A stretch of 64,000 nt of DNA from Strix aluco (taxonomy: Eukaryota > Chordata > Aves > Strigiformes > Strigidae): contig NC_133932.1 of NCBI RefSeq assembly GCF_031877795.1, forward strand, positions 26,848,180-26,912,179. Reading direction: 5' to 3'. This document shows, piece by piece, positions 50,841 to 64,000 of this stretch. Below the pieces are notes generated by a model. That model was given only the letters and a program-made list of their open reading frames with translations, did no database searches and had not been told where the DNA came from. Both the position numbers and the translations under genes were made by a program. How positions within the stretch are numbered: position 1 is the stretch's first letter; each line of letters starts with the position of its first letter.

Positions 50841-53049
50841 TGTATGCTTAGCTTAGACTAGAACCCAGACGTCTCAGTCAACACAGGCCCAATAATCTTT
50901 AAGTTTATCTAGCTTCTAGCACAAGCCACCTCCTCTGTCTGAAAATTGTTCCTGTTGCTAATTCCAAATTAGATGATTTTTTCCTGAGTAATCCAAGGTC
51001 AGAGAATCATGACAAGTGGATAATTACTGCATGCAACACCAGGTCATATAGACATTGTTTATATAATACTAGCATTCCTCAGTCTAGAGCTTCCAGAAAA
51101 AAAAAAAAAAAAAAAAAAAAAGGGAAAAAAAAATCTGTAATGTCTAATTCAGATTAGAAAACAAAACCAACAAAATAACCCCAACCAGACAAAAAGGAGT
51201 ATTGCTTTATATATAAATTTAAAAGTATACAATGTTGTGTACAGTATTGTAATGTGCTTTTATCAGACCCAGCATCTACCACAGAGAGGAAAGGTTTCAC
51301 ACTAGCACTATCAAGCACTCTACCAATTGTCTCCCAGAAATTTCAGTATTGTTCCATACCCTAAAAGAAAAATATAGCTAGCAGAAAATTATTTCTCTTT
51401 TTGGTCCTCTAGGCGTTTACATGGATAGCTCCTGTTAACACTAACCAGAGTTAAGGGCAGAAATCCCCCATGGGCAGCCATGTTGTCTGGGGATATGTCC
51501 ATAATTAATATGTTCTAAGAGTCTAATTTTGAAACAAAGTAATCAGGCTTAAGATGAGTTATATTAAGACCAATAAACCTCTGACTGCATATTTGTCTAT
51601 ATATATGTATACTGTATCCAATGTCAGACCAACGTATAGTTTACAAGACATCTTCTGATAAAACAAGTTATACCTTTGCTGTATTTGGAAGCATGAAATA
51701 CGAATATACAAGAAGAAAAAAACACAGTGGAGTTTGTTTTCTTCTTGTTTCTTACTCTTCTTTGTAGCACATCATTATTATAAATGCTAATGCTCATCAT
51801 TGTTCTTTTTCACATCATAGTGCCCAGGCTCAGCAAAGCTCACATAATCCTAACACTTCTGATATTACAAACTAAAATTACCATGCAGCACCATGGGAAT
51901 ATTTGTAACATGAAAGATGTGGAACGGGCACTTGGTGACAAATACATGGAGGAGAGAAGAGGAAGCTGGATGGTTTGAACATGAATGATTTTGCAAGTAA
52001 GAGATGGTGTAATGGGACAAGGAATACAAAATAAAATTATGCCAATGTAATTTGGTTTCAGTATTATTTAGGATTTATGTCACTTAAAGAGACATTTTCA
52101 AGTCTGTGGCTGCTGATGCTCCAGCACAATTGGTGCCCAAGTCATACATAATGTATTATACAGCACAGTATATTAACTCAGCTTCAAAGTGTTAGTATGT
52201 CATGAAACTTAATTCAGATATCACAGATTATGCAAAGGAGATAGAGATGTGGAAACACACTCTTGTTTCTCAAAGGTGTCAGCCAGACTTTGCTTTGTGT
52301 CCCCCAGTCCAGGAGGACATAACATCAGCTCCTCTAAACCTCTTTCACAAGGTGAAGAGCTGGGTGGCTCTTCACCCCAGTATTTTTGACAAAGAGATCC
52401 CGTACTGAGGGCAAAACGATGCATTCAAAAAAAAAAAAAAAAAGCACAAGCCATCAAATACAAGACAGTAGCCCAGGTTTTGCAGTGTCACAGCTGCAGA
52501 TACATTTTAAACTGCAGATGTGAAAATTGTATAATGTAAACACAGAAGAATTTATCATTTTCTTTATCCTCAGTAAACCAAAGTCCTAGCTTTAGTGCTG
52601 TATGGATAAAGAATCCAGCTGTACTCTCTGAATGTCCCTTAATAGATGACAGCAATGGAGACAAACTGTTTTCTTGATCGGCAGCTGGGAATAAAGATAG
52701 CAAACCTTCAGCTCAGTTGGGAATGGAGTTGCACAGAGACTCACCTAGTGCCTGTGTCAGCTGAGAATGGAGCCCGTGACAATCCACAGTACTTAAAATG
52801 GAGGTAAAGACCTCGCATTTCCACACGTGCTTTTTTTGTGAGTCTCTCACTAATTGCTCTCTCCCTGAGAACTTCCAGACTTCATACAAGCTGCTACTAA
52901 AGGAGACCATAAACAACCTCTACCAAAATTGTATTGGAAACAGCAGAGGGGAAGCATCCACAGGAAACTTTTGCTTGTGGTATGAAGCTTTCCAAATCCC
53001 CTTTGGAGGCACTTCAGCTGACGGAAGAGGAGTGTGGTCCACTGTCTAA
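50841..53049. other. AT-rich, no gene seen
   Basis: Simple repeats are A25 at 51,097-51,121 and A17 at 52,427-52,443. Short open frames only. Confidence 0.5.
51097..51121. repeat. A homopolymer, 25 bases
   Basis: The longest homopolymer in the window is A25, followed by GGG and a further A9. It may be a retroposition poly(A) tail on the plus strand, but the sequence upstream is not a recognisable retrocopy. Confidence 0.95.
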
Positions 53050-53210
53050 GCCTGAAAGTGAAGTTTAGCTCCTGACACCACCATATCATTCTTGCATGAC
53101 CTTGGGCCCTGATGCTTTTAAAAAGAGGTTTGAAGAGATAAATCTAATTGTCTCTGTGTGTTACTTCATCTGTAGAAAAGGAAAAATAGAAGACAATCTA
53201 GGCTATGTCT
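53050..53210 (+). mobile_element. Possible MIR-like SINE fragment
   Basis: TTGCATGACCTTGGGCCCTG resembles the MIR 'GTGTGACCTTGGGCAAGT' core. About 45 bases later CTAATTGTCTCTGTGTGTT then ACTTCATCTGTAGAAAAGG resembles 'CCTCTCTGTGCCTCAGTTTCCTCATCTGTAAAATGG'. An inserted stretch separates them. It is weaker than the copy at 35,600-35,740. Confidence 0.4.
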
Positions 53211-56200
53211 TTCTATTTATTGTTTGTACTAAGCTGAGAGGGAAAAAGGGATGCTTCTATTATTCAGCCGTAATAAACGCACTCACAAGAACAGACTCAG
53301 TTTAAACTAGCTGGGCAATCCAGTATTTGGAGACAAAGAAAAATAAACTAGGACGACAGATGAAGTCCAGGATTCCCTGGAAGAAAAACTAGGTAACAGG
53401 ACTGATCACAGCCCTGTACACTAGCTGAGGCAGGACATGTCCCTCCTCAGTGGCCAGTTTGTGGGAGGTGAGAAGAAATGAAACAAAGCAAAAAGATGCT
53501 GTCTGCAGGAGACAGCTTTCAGGGGGAAGCCGTGTGCAGGAGAGAGTCCCCACACATAGTAGAGAAATCTTGCTATTATTTAAGAATACCGAGAAGTAAC
53601 GAGGGGTTGTATTCTGTATCCTTTCACAATCTACTGATGCTAGCAATCCCCCAAAAAAGCATTTCCTGGATCATATGCTCAAGAAAACACCATTCACAGT
53701 GGCTGACAGTCTGGGAGCCTGCTAAGCCATCCTGTTACAAATACACACCATTAACATAGAGTTAAACATTTTCTAAAATTTTAAAACAGTAAAACACATC
53801 AGCAGATCATACTTCACCATCAGCTTCTCCCTCAGCTACTTCAGAGAACACCCAGCTCCCACCCGCACTCACCAGCTTACTTCTGTCCCATTCCTTGGTG
53901 GCAGGAGCTCCAGCTTCTCCTTGTCTCCCCTTGGCCAAGTTGGAGTGTCCTGATCTCTCTTAGGTGCTCCTCATGAGGGTTCGCTTCCTACTTTCTCCTC
54001 TAATGGCAATCTCATTCCAGAACTTCTGCCAAATATGGAGATGAAGGCTTAGTTTTCCCGTCCCCTGTTTTCTGCGATTAAACTTAGGATATAATAGAAG
54101 ACTTAGGATATATATAATTAAGGCTTAGGTTGTAATAAAAGGGACGCTCTTTTGTTTAAATTCTCTGCCCTACTGTGGCTGCTTTAAATTTGTATTTCTA
54201 TCATTCTCTAATTAGTATCTCTCTTCTGTCTTTAGGCTGGCTTTTCCTGTTTATAAGGCTGTGGTAAAACATCATAAATCATTTAACCTAGAAAAAGTGA
54301 TCATACCAACAGTTTACAAAAGCTATAATTATCAGTTTGCTCTCAATATTACAGAGAGAATAAAAATTACAATAATTCTAACAGAAAATGGGTATGAGAA
54401 AGGGGTTACCTGAATGATTTAAACTCTTCTTCCTACTCAGACAGCACAACTTCTGGGGACTTCCTCACAATAAATAAAAATATCTCTGTGAAGCTAATTA
54501 GTTCAGGTGTGGCAGCAGGCTGATGAGTCTAGAGGTGGTTCAGCTAGAGTCAGTTCAGGTATTCACCCACTACCAAACAATATGAACATATTTTCCCCAT
54601 CTCTCATGCTCTTAACCTTGTTTCCACAAGCATCCTAGCATGCAGGAAAAGCAAAAGCAGAGAAGCCAAGACAGCAGGCTCACCAGGACCAAGAGCAAAG
54701 TACAGAAAAGGCAGAAGAGTGTGGTAATGAAGAACACACAGGAGTAATTTCCCTCCAACTCCTCTAGCCCATCCATTTTCTCACATCCCTCCCCTTGTTC
54801 CTCTGTGACAGCTCTTCAGGTTGTACAGTCTCCATTCTGGTTTACCCTATCAAATGCTTGGATTGCAGCTGCCTGTCAACACATTGCTGCATGCTTGCAC
54901 ACTAAACACAAACCTAGGGAGAACCTAAGTCTGTTTCCCCAGCATCAGAAACAGTGAAAGGAAGCAAAGTCCCAACACAAGTCAGCCATCAACTTTACAA
55001 CAGGGCACCACAAAACACTAATTCCTTCCTCACCCTTTGGTTCAGTCCAGTAACACTATCATACTTGGCACACTCCTCAAAGAAGTAAAAAGAATTACTG
55101 TCAAACACACATAAACTCTCTTTTACCATCTAAAAAGCACACATTTATCAAATTCTGTTCTTTTCTGCAACTGTGAAGCTCACTACATGCTAAAATGGGC
55201 TTTTGATTCAAAATAACCCAAACATAGAACATATACCTTCAACTTTATGATAAGTCAGTCAACTATGCATTAAGCACTACTCAACAAAACCAGTCACAGC
55301 AGAGCTCTGACAGGCATTCAAAATAGATTACACAACAAATCAAATAATCACCATCGACTTCTGCATCATGATATGACTCTCAGTTCTTTAAGGCTAGTCC
55401 ACGCAGTAATGAATCTATTATGCATCTTTGATCCTGCACACCAGCCTCTGCCAGCAAATCCACTTCAAGGATGTTCCTAGCATTCCAAATCTTGAGAAGC
55501 TTTAGTCTGTATCAATTAATTAAAAAAGAAAAAAAATCAGAAAGAAATTTAAAAGATATCTGTGTGCCTTAGGGCAATATTCAGCCTGATCCCACTGACA
55601 GCTTTCCTTATGGCTTTGAAATCCGTTACCTTCTGCAAGAATAGAAGCTTTATGGCAGCCTTCAAAAAGAAGCTTCTACCTTCAACACAGGAACTGCAGT
55701 TGCTTCAGCGGCAGATCAAGGTCTCTGTGCAGTACAGAACTGCTATTGCCCAGCGAATATAACAAATATGCCAGCAAGAATGTGTGAAAAAGAGTATATG
55801 TAAAGACAGAAATCTCTGATAACAGCTAGTCAAAACTCTTTCCAGAAACTCTTTTTGAGCAACAGTTCCTGGGATAGGGGAGGGGAGAATTAAAACAAGT
55901 CTGGCTGCACATCTTGCAGTTGCTGAAGTCTGAAGACATTTATACCAAACAGTAATTTACTCACAGGGGCTGAGTTCTTCACTTTGTTTGTACAATGGTT
56001 GGATGCAGGAGGAATGGAAAATTTCTGCTAAGAATTCCTTCTCCCGGGTCAACTGGACCTAAAAGGATTTAAGAGAAATTGGATGCCTGCTCTAAGGACA
56101 GACATTAGTGTAAAAGCACTATCAAAACATAGACTTAGGAGAGCTTCAACCCCATTTCCAGATGCTAGACCAGAACGTTGGACACAGACTCCTTTGTAAA

Positions 56201-59200
56201 TCACCCCTTTAGCTAGGTACAGAATCTAAATGCCACACAGTCAACAAAACAGATGCCAAAAATTTCCCTAATTTTTTATTTTCAGAGTAGACGATTTAGA
56301 TCAGGTCAGACCTAAGCATGTCTTCCATTCATTCAATATAAACACACTTACCTGTCAGACTTTCTTTCTGTCAGAGTTACAGTACTCGCCGTGCAGTAAG
56401 GATGGGTAAATTGCTATGGCAGCCTTCTCCCTCTGCCCATCATCCTTTCCAAAACAAAGAAAATGGCTGTAAGGTCAGTTCTGAAAGTTGGTTGATAATT
56501 ACATAGTCTATTTATTGGTCTTTCATCTTAATAATTAACATTTCAAAAGTATTTTGTAAATCAGCCTTGTTACAGGTAGGAACCATTGTAAGCTTTGGAT
56601 TTTTTTTAATGCTTTTAGAGTTGGTTTTTTTTTATTAAATCACTGTTGAAGTTTCCAGAGCTGCTGTTATAGAGCTTGTAATAGCTTAACACCTCCACCC
56701 CTCTTTCAATTCCAATTCACTATCTAGGTGAATCACTATCTAAAATGATCTGTATACTCTCCAGATATCACTATCTAGAATAATCAGGCTCCTAATGCTT
56801 AGCAGATACAGTAATAACTTACCTAATTTTTAACTTTCATGATAGGGTCCCTCTGGGACAGAATAGAAGGAAGATTGATGTATTATTAATATTATAAATA
56901 ATTAAAATGAATGAAATATACCAAAAGTGTAAAGTGTGAACCAAAGGAAGAACTAGCACACAAGTCTTAATGCAAACTACTGGCTCTATGTCTATACAAT
57001 ACCAGCCATATATGTTCTGTACTCTTTTACGTCCCTGCAATCTTACTAGATCAAAATTATATAATTCCCCCCTCATTTTCCACACATAGAAGTATCTACA
57101 GAAGGTGCAAGGCAGGGGAGAGAGTGGTCAGTCAGTCGTGTTTTAATTTATAGCTATTTTTGCCTAAGCCCTGAATGGCCTGCCAATAATGAATAGTACC
57201 AGCTGGGCTGTCAGGAGAGCAGGCTAAGAAGGACACACAGAAGAATAAAATAATAATAATGTAAAAATGAAGAGCAGGAGAAAAGTCTGGAGTGGGAGAG
57301 ACCTGATGGGGATCCCAGCTCTGGTGTTAAAATGCCTCACTACAGTCCTATCTTCCCCAACCCCCCAAATAAATAGAGAGTGATGATGATCATCATTATC
57401 TGGATGTAGGCTTATAACATGGCTAGGACTACATCTTAGACTTCTTGGGGTGTAATCCAGATCTCCATTAAGTATAAAAATTTGGATTTTTCTGTGCTTA
57501 AATAAGCACCACAAATAGGAATTTCATATGATGATGAGGACAGGACTCTTCTGAAGGGTCTTCTTTTTCTTTTCAAATAACTAATAACAACTCACTAGTT
57601 TCTTTTTTCATTTAACATAATCGTTTTACATGGGTTTTATATGAAATGTCAAAAAAACAAAATCAGTAACATGGCAGCCCTACTGTTTTTAAGAAGCTCT
57701 TTCCCCAGCCCATGTCACAGGGAGAATATAGAAAATAATTCTTCTAAACAAAACCCAATGAATTCCCATCAACAGAGTCATGTCTTGAGCAACTATTGAG
57801 GGAAGAAAGAATAAACAATGACATTAAAAGACAAAGATTTTGTTCCATTGCTGTTAGGACATCAATGCTGGATCCACACTGGTGTATATAGAGAGATGCT
57901 GCATCTGGCAAAGCAGTAGTTTTGGAAACCGATCTGCTTTTCATGGCTATTCTTAACTGTGAAAAAATTAAGAGATTTACCCCATGCTTTATTGTAATCT
58001 GCTTATTTATGGATGCAGATCAGTTTAAAAAGAAGTATATTTATACTCAGGCATTCCATTGTATATCACCATCATACTGATAAATTCTACAATAGCCTCC
58101 TCTCCTCTCATTTTCATAGCCTTGTAGGAGAAGCAAGGCAGACAAGCCAGTTTGAAAAGCCAGCAAGCCATAATTCCTCTACTACAGACAAGCGACAATT
58201 AATCACATTCACCAGCTAGACAGGTAACTCTTGTCCTTTAACACTGAAGGAAACATAGAGCTCCTCTCTCTGAGCACTGATTGTCCAGGTGATATTGGAG
58301 CTCTCAGAAGCAGCAACTGAGCCACTGAGATACTTTAAAATGAGATAAACCAAAACCTAAATATGTCAGTCTTCTGCTATTGTATTAATCCTTATTTTTC
58401 AAAAGAACATTGAAAGCACAACCAGCTGCTGGTGTGGAACATTTATCACCATTTTTCCCTGCAAGATCATAAGTTGCTCCTCCTGTGCCAGGGGTTCGAG
58501 GTCGCTGGGGCTCATTCAAGCTCTGACCACAGCCCCGCTGCTCAAAGGAGAGCCAGCCCCACTCATGACTGTGGGAGTGCAGTGCCGGTGGCCAGGAGAC
58601 ATCCCCCTCCCTTGAAATAAGAAGGAAGAGAACAAGCCATAACACCATGAAATAATTCTACTGTGAGACTAAGAAGAAAAAGATTATTGCTTTTTTTAGT
58701 TTTGCTCTCAAGCAACTAACCTTTCTGTTTTAGCTTTCTCCATATATGCGTAACTCATTGATTCATTCTGACAATTACATAATGCTTTTGAAGTGCAAAG
58801 AGAGACCAAAAAGCACATCCAAAAACTGGGACAGCCGTAGCTCATCTGTTTCTTACGGTTCTCTAGCATAGGTTTTATCTCCAAGTGAGTGTAACAGAGT
58901 TATTTTTGTAACCCTTCCAAAAACCCTTTGACTAAGATGTGATGATGTACTGACCCCTTGGAGGGGGAAGGGGTTACAGATATAATTTCATGAGACTACA
59001 CAGAAATGTTAAGATTATCTGTGGGATCTCTCCTTCAGTCACTTAGCAGAACTCAAGCACGGGTCTTATTTTAGCTGCTGAAGATTATTTAACCGAGGAC
59101 TGCTAAATAAAAAAACCTCCATGTTGCAACTTGATCCACACATGGAGGGAGCCCCTCCTTGGCTTTGCTAACTCAACGGAAATCCCACTGAAAGAAGAAA

Positions 59201-62200
59201 ACTGCAGTAAGGATGCGTGAAATGAGAAGTCCTGCTTGTTATAGAAGTACACTCATCTCACTTTCACACAGACTCCAGCCTCCTGTCGACCCAAAAGCTG
59301 ACAAAATGAACATTTCGAGCATGTAGAATGAAAGTGTAGGCAGAAATGGGTGATGATCGGAGCATGTCAATAATGTCACACAGCTGGATCACTGCCCAGT
59401 CCGTCGTGAACAGCTGTTCTCCAAATGACTAATCACACAGGAGGAGGTAGAACATAAAATTCTCCATTTTCAGAGATGAGGATACTGCTTCTCCTGATAC
59501 CACCTCTTGTAATTGGTTTCTCCTTTTCCTTCCAGTTTCATATTGGAATAGTCTAGCCACAACGTGAACAACAACATGTCTCATACATGTAAGTGTGAAC
59601 TTTAAGCATGCCAGTGTTTTGCCTTCAATGAATCATTTGACAGAAGTGCTCTACTCCAGATCTGGAAGGATTCAGTGTTCAGTGAATTAACTTCTGAAAT
59701 TCTTTGAAAACAAAAGCAATTTATAAGCGTAAAATATTCTTCCTACTACTGTTCAGTTACAGACAGAATATAAAGTTGTTGTTGGGTTCTAAAGAATCCA
59801 ACTCAAAGTTCAGTGCTTAGTCTATTGAAATCATCACTTCAATAAAGGACTTATAAAAGCCTAGAGCCAAAGAAGCCCAAGGTGGTAGAAACCAAGCCAC
59901 AAGGTACATCAGTTTGAATGTACCTTAGCTGTGCAGCCACAAATACTGTGAGGAAATAAAAACTATAAAATTTCAGAATAAAATGCAGGAAATTCTTTTT
60001 ATTTTATTAAAAAAAACCTGAGTCAGTCCATCTAAATGCAGTTATTATTTCCCAGATGCTTAAAGATAATAGCAGGTAGGATAACATCCATAAAGCAAAA
60101 AAGAATATAGCTTTCATCATCTCAAAAGTGTTTGAAAACCCAGACCATGCCAGGACAAAATGGCTGGTATTTGCCTCTAACCATTCCAGTCATTCTATTT
60201 TTGAGGATCACAGTGATAAACAATTCCCTGAAGTATACTGTAATTCTGCAGCACTGATGAGCCCAATATCAATGCCTGTGTTAAGGGCAAGTTCAAAGAC
60301 TATTGAGTATTTGCTTGATAAGCTTCTCAGAGAGGTCATTAACTAGGACAGTTTGTTATACTCTTCATGAAAATTTTCTGTATTTTTTTTTTTTTTCTCA
60401 TCAAGATCCCCATTGTAGGAAACCTTCCTCAGCTGCCTAGGTACATCTAAAGGGAAAGGTACACATATAGGTAAGCCAAAATGCGTATAATTTGGCCTGT
60501 ATGGCTAAAGCATGTTTGAGGTTAAGGACTCTTAACGCACATGAGATCAGGAAGTGTTTTTAACTAGCGGAAGCATAAAGCTCTTACAGGACTGAAGAGA
60601 AGACAGAAATGCAGTGGAAAACATTTACAAGGCTTAGGTCTAGTGAGAAAGTTATTCCAGGAGATGCTTTTGTTGCTTCTGGTGATACTCATCCCTAGTA
60701 CTCGAACATTAGGAGTAAACAAAACCAACCAGATGGGAACCATGGTGGTACTTCATCCTCCAGAGTTAACTGCTGGTGCTTAAACCTCTAAAAATAACAG
60801 TGGTATGGCATTATCGTACTGGCTTTGCACATGGTGGCGTAGTGGAGTTGACCAGCTTCAGCCCCCCAGATGCAGTGTTGCACAGAGCATTCATCAGGAC
60901 AGCTCTGATTGTCACAGTCAATTTGAGATAATTGTTCACCAGATGACTCCTTCCAGCAAGCAATCTACAGAGTCTAAAATAATACCAAAGGAGCCCCTTG
61001 CTGATACAGGAATACTGCTCTACCACACCAGCAATTTTCACGTAATGCAGGAACAAGACAGAAGCAACTTTTCTGTTGTGACCTCCACCTCTTCAGTTGC
61101 CCCTGTCAATGAATTATTACCGACAAACTGCTCCAGTAAAAAGTTTCAACTGCATCTATGTAAGGTGTCTGCTGGTTGGACAACACTAATCCCTCTAACC
61201 CTGAACAAGACAGGTTGCTCAAGTCCGTCATGTAGACATAGTTCCGCAGGTCTGAATTAATGGCAGCTTTGCAGTGAATCAGTTACTGTCTAATGCAGGA
61301 CCCAGAGGCTCCAGCAAACATCTCTAAGCATCTCTAAAACCCAGAAGTAACCAGAGTTGGCTGAGGCCATCACAAGCATTGGACACAGAGAGACTCAGAG
61401 ACTCAGAGAGTACCCAGGTGTCTCTGAAGGGTTGTTGGCTGTTCCCCACCCCTGTGGGGCAGAGGCAGGAGCATGATCCAGGGGTGCCATGAGTCAGAAC
61501 AAACAGGAGACACAGCTACCTGAGTGGATGCTCAAAATACAAAAGATAAAAATTAAACGTAGAACATTTTCAGAGCCAGTTTTCCAGTTTTACAGAAGGA
61601 GTAATTCAAGCAGGAGGAAAATTCAGCTGACAAAACCATCAGGTTAGCATTAAAGAGATGCAAAGAAAAAGAAGGAGAAACCCCAACCCCTCGAGCCACA
61701 ACTGGCAGGCAGATCCCTCCCCCCCAGCAGCAGGGGCAAGGGAGGCTGTGGCAGCGGGAGGAGCGGTGACCACTCTGCAGGGCCTTGCCAGCACATCCAC
61801 ACACCTCCTGCCAGCGCCTGTGCCTCACTGGTAGAAATTTCAGCTTTAGGAGTCCTGTTGGGATACAAACAAAGCTCTGGTCCTGGAGGAAATAAATCTC
61901 TTTTTTCTTTGCTCTTCAACAGCTGCTTTTAGACTGCGCACTCTTTTCCCAAGTCTAACTTCCGAGTAACCGTACAGAGCAAATATAGTAGATCTCACAT
62001 ATAAATGCTATTTTTCATCTCAGAAGATCCCACGTGGGTAATGTTATCAAGTGGCTTAGGTTTTGGCATGAAAGCTTTACCCTCCTAGCACTTGTGCACA
62101 GACATATAGGTACCCACTTGCAGCAGAGGGGATGTGTGCTTTGCCGGGCTGGTTGTGAGCATTGCCCTGCCAATGGTAGCAGTTACTCAGATAACACATG

Positions 62201-64000
62201 CCATTTCAAGAATCGTTTTTTCCAGCCACAAGGAAGTGAAGTACAAGGGAAAGCCATGGTAACCTTATCTTCTGATAAATGTCGTCATCTTCTCCAGGCA
62301 CAGGCTTCTTGGGCTTTTTGTAACTGATTTCTGCAGGGCCAACACCACTTTAAAAAACCTGCTCAAGTGTATGCTTAAACCAAAATGACGGATAGAGATC
62401 TATCTGAAACAACCTATAGCTACTCTGGGCAATCTGTTTAGCTTAGATGATCATTAAGTATTCTAAAAGTTTAGGTTATATGTAGATAGTCACTGTCAAT
62501 ATAAAAGATAGTGCTGTCAGTCTCTCTCATTTATTCAGATATCCCCAATTCCTATGAGCCTCAGATTTTCCCTTCCAGGAAGATAAATTAAAACAAAGGG
62601 AGAAAAGGAGAGGAAGAGAAAACCATCCAGAATACACACTTCTTTTTAGACTTCCCAACAGATGCTCCTCAGAGAGGGGCTGACAAATCCTGAATACTGG
62701 AACAGCCAAGCATTTCTATTTATGTATTTATTTATAATCATAGATCCACACTTCTCCACTAGTCATTAGAAAATAAAGATCCAAAGTAACAAGATTTCTG
62801 CCCAGGAAGGCAGCATTTTGACCATGTATTAAGCTGTGGAATATTTTTAAATTTGCAAAATTCCAACTGTATGTATATTCTGAGGTTTCAAAATGAAATA
62901 CTACATTTCCCATTTCTAGAGTGATATCAACAACAATGAAAGTTTAGCAATTTGGAAAAAATATATAGTCAGAATTGAAACTCAAATTCCCTGAATTTTA
63001 CTGGTGGGTGGAAGAGAAGGATTGAGAGGGGACACACTGTTGATATTTGTTTTATTCTTTTTCCCCAGCCTTTCAGCTAATGCTATCAAAGAAACATTTT
63101 TTGAAATCTCCAGGACTCTTCCAAAATAGGGAAGAAAGAAAAGAACAACCAAATCAATCACCGTCCAGCTGATACTATTGCAGAATAAAATCCATTCAGA
63201 GATCTCCTAGAAGCAGAACAACACTTCTGAATTGCAGCAAATCAAATCTGGTGATAATAGGGCTGCTCTCGCTTCTTCCCTCCATGACAAACGGAGGCAC
63301 AGGTTATCTGCTCCAGCATACAGCTGAAGGAGCTTGAATTTAGCAAGTCAGTTTTTATTATCAGTCCACTTTTCTAAGGAAGCCAGTTTATACAACTGCC
63401 TGTATAGGTGCTTCTATCCATTTGTCTATCTTGCAAAAATAACTTCCAGTTTTCCAGTGCAATTTCAATGAGGTTTTGATGGAATGTTAGCAGTTATAAA
63501 AATAGTGTGTGTGATTGAGTTTTGTAAATGTATAGATGGTAGGGCAGAAGAAAGATAATGCTTCCGCTGAGGAAAACTTGCCATGTTAATTTATTAGACA
63601 CAAGAAAATCCACATATTAAGCACAAACCTATAGGAAATCAGACTTCAAAACTTTTACTCCTTATGGCACCACTTTTTTCCTATATTTGTGTGATACCCA
63701 AACAGCACAAAACCCCTGGCAAACATTTTGCAATATATCATCTTTTTATATAAAATAGCAACTGTAAAACAAAGAAGTAACTGGGCTGATACAATAATTT
63801 GACAAATCTGCAATGAAAGCACATATACCTGATGAAATTAGAGAAGGCCCAACAACAAAATCTCTACTTGGATTTTCTGGCCTTCAGTGACTCTATGTGT
63901 GTTTTTATACAGAGATTTGACTTAGAACAATCTTTGGTATACATATAGGATATCACAGGGAATGATTATGGAATGTACATCAAAATGATGACAGTAGTCA
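53211..64000. other. AT-rich, gene-poor stretch to the end of the window
   Basis: No gene is supported. The longest open frame (plus, 60,805-61,260, 151 codons) is rich in Ser and Thr and has no domain, signal peptide or ATG context that would set it apart from chance; a splice-based exon reading is not convincing. A triple short repeat occurs at 56,717-56,778. A GC-richer patch at 58,430-58,615 is unassigned. T-rich runs occur near 60,385. The remainder holds nothing I can identify. Confidence 0.5.

Noticed and set aside
58490..58510. GGGGTTCGAGGTCG, resembling a tRNA B box.
   Set aside because: Wrong spacing and no A box or cloverleaf around it.
60805..61260. 151-codon open frame on the plus strand.
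   Set aside because: No domain, signal peptide or splice context; an opposite-strand open frame overlaps it. Probably chance.
1..64000. Search for endogenous retroviral gag/pol/env, LTR pairs, CRISPR arrays, rRNA or a novel gene cluster.
   Set aside because: No long terminal repeats, retroviral motifs, spaced direct repeats or gene clusters were seen.

Overview
This window is vertebrate nuclear DNA, almost certainly from a bird. Three well-preserved CR1 LINE copies carry the 3' end typical of avian CR1 (a GGTCCCTTCCAACCC-type core followed by an ATTCTATGAT-type tail). Older CR1/L2 and MIR-like relics add to this. There is no Alu or L1, no bacterial-style gene density, no CRISPR array, no recognisable endogenous retrovirus and no tRNA or rRNA gene. 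The background is AT-rich, with stop codons in all frames. Almost all open frames of 60-130 codons look like chance or sit inside repeats or GC-rich DNA.

The only strong gene-related landmark is a CpG island of about 2.2 kb at 20,340-22,560. It is surely a promoter/first-exon region. It holds a 15-bp minisatellite, a G-rich polypurine tract, long C and G homopolymers and several good splice donors, mostly on the minus strand (exon ends at 21,810, 21,053, 20,937 and 20,262). To its left, on the minus strand, short segments with good acceptor and donor signals lie at 14,358-14,442, 8,166-8,228, 5,293-5,319 and 1,911-1,960. My reading, which is inference, is that a gene starts in the island and runs leftward through small 5' (UTR or short coding) exons with large introns. 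Its main coding exons would lie beyond position 1. I do not recognise the gene.

Region by region: 1-20,340 is mostly presumed intron, with one CR1 tail at 6,675-6,937. The CpG island follows at 20,340-22,560. From 22,560 to 64,000 is a gene-poor tract. It carries an old L2-like reverse transcriptase relic (30,075-31,105), an old amniote repeat (33,850-34,175), MIR-like SINE remains (35,600-35,740 and 53,050-53,210), two 5'-truncated minus-strand CR1 copies (37,552-38,415 and 40,625-41,600) and a decayed CR1 (50,530-50,840). It also has a 40-bp tandem duplication at 48,952-49,031 and several short inverted or direct repeats. No complete protein-coding gene can be supported, and I found no discrete novel biological system. 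The most useful leads are the promoter and its proposed leftward exons, the LINE relic, and a few structured AT-rich segments that could be regulatory.
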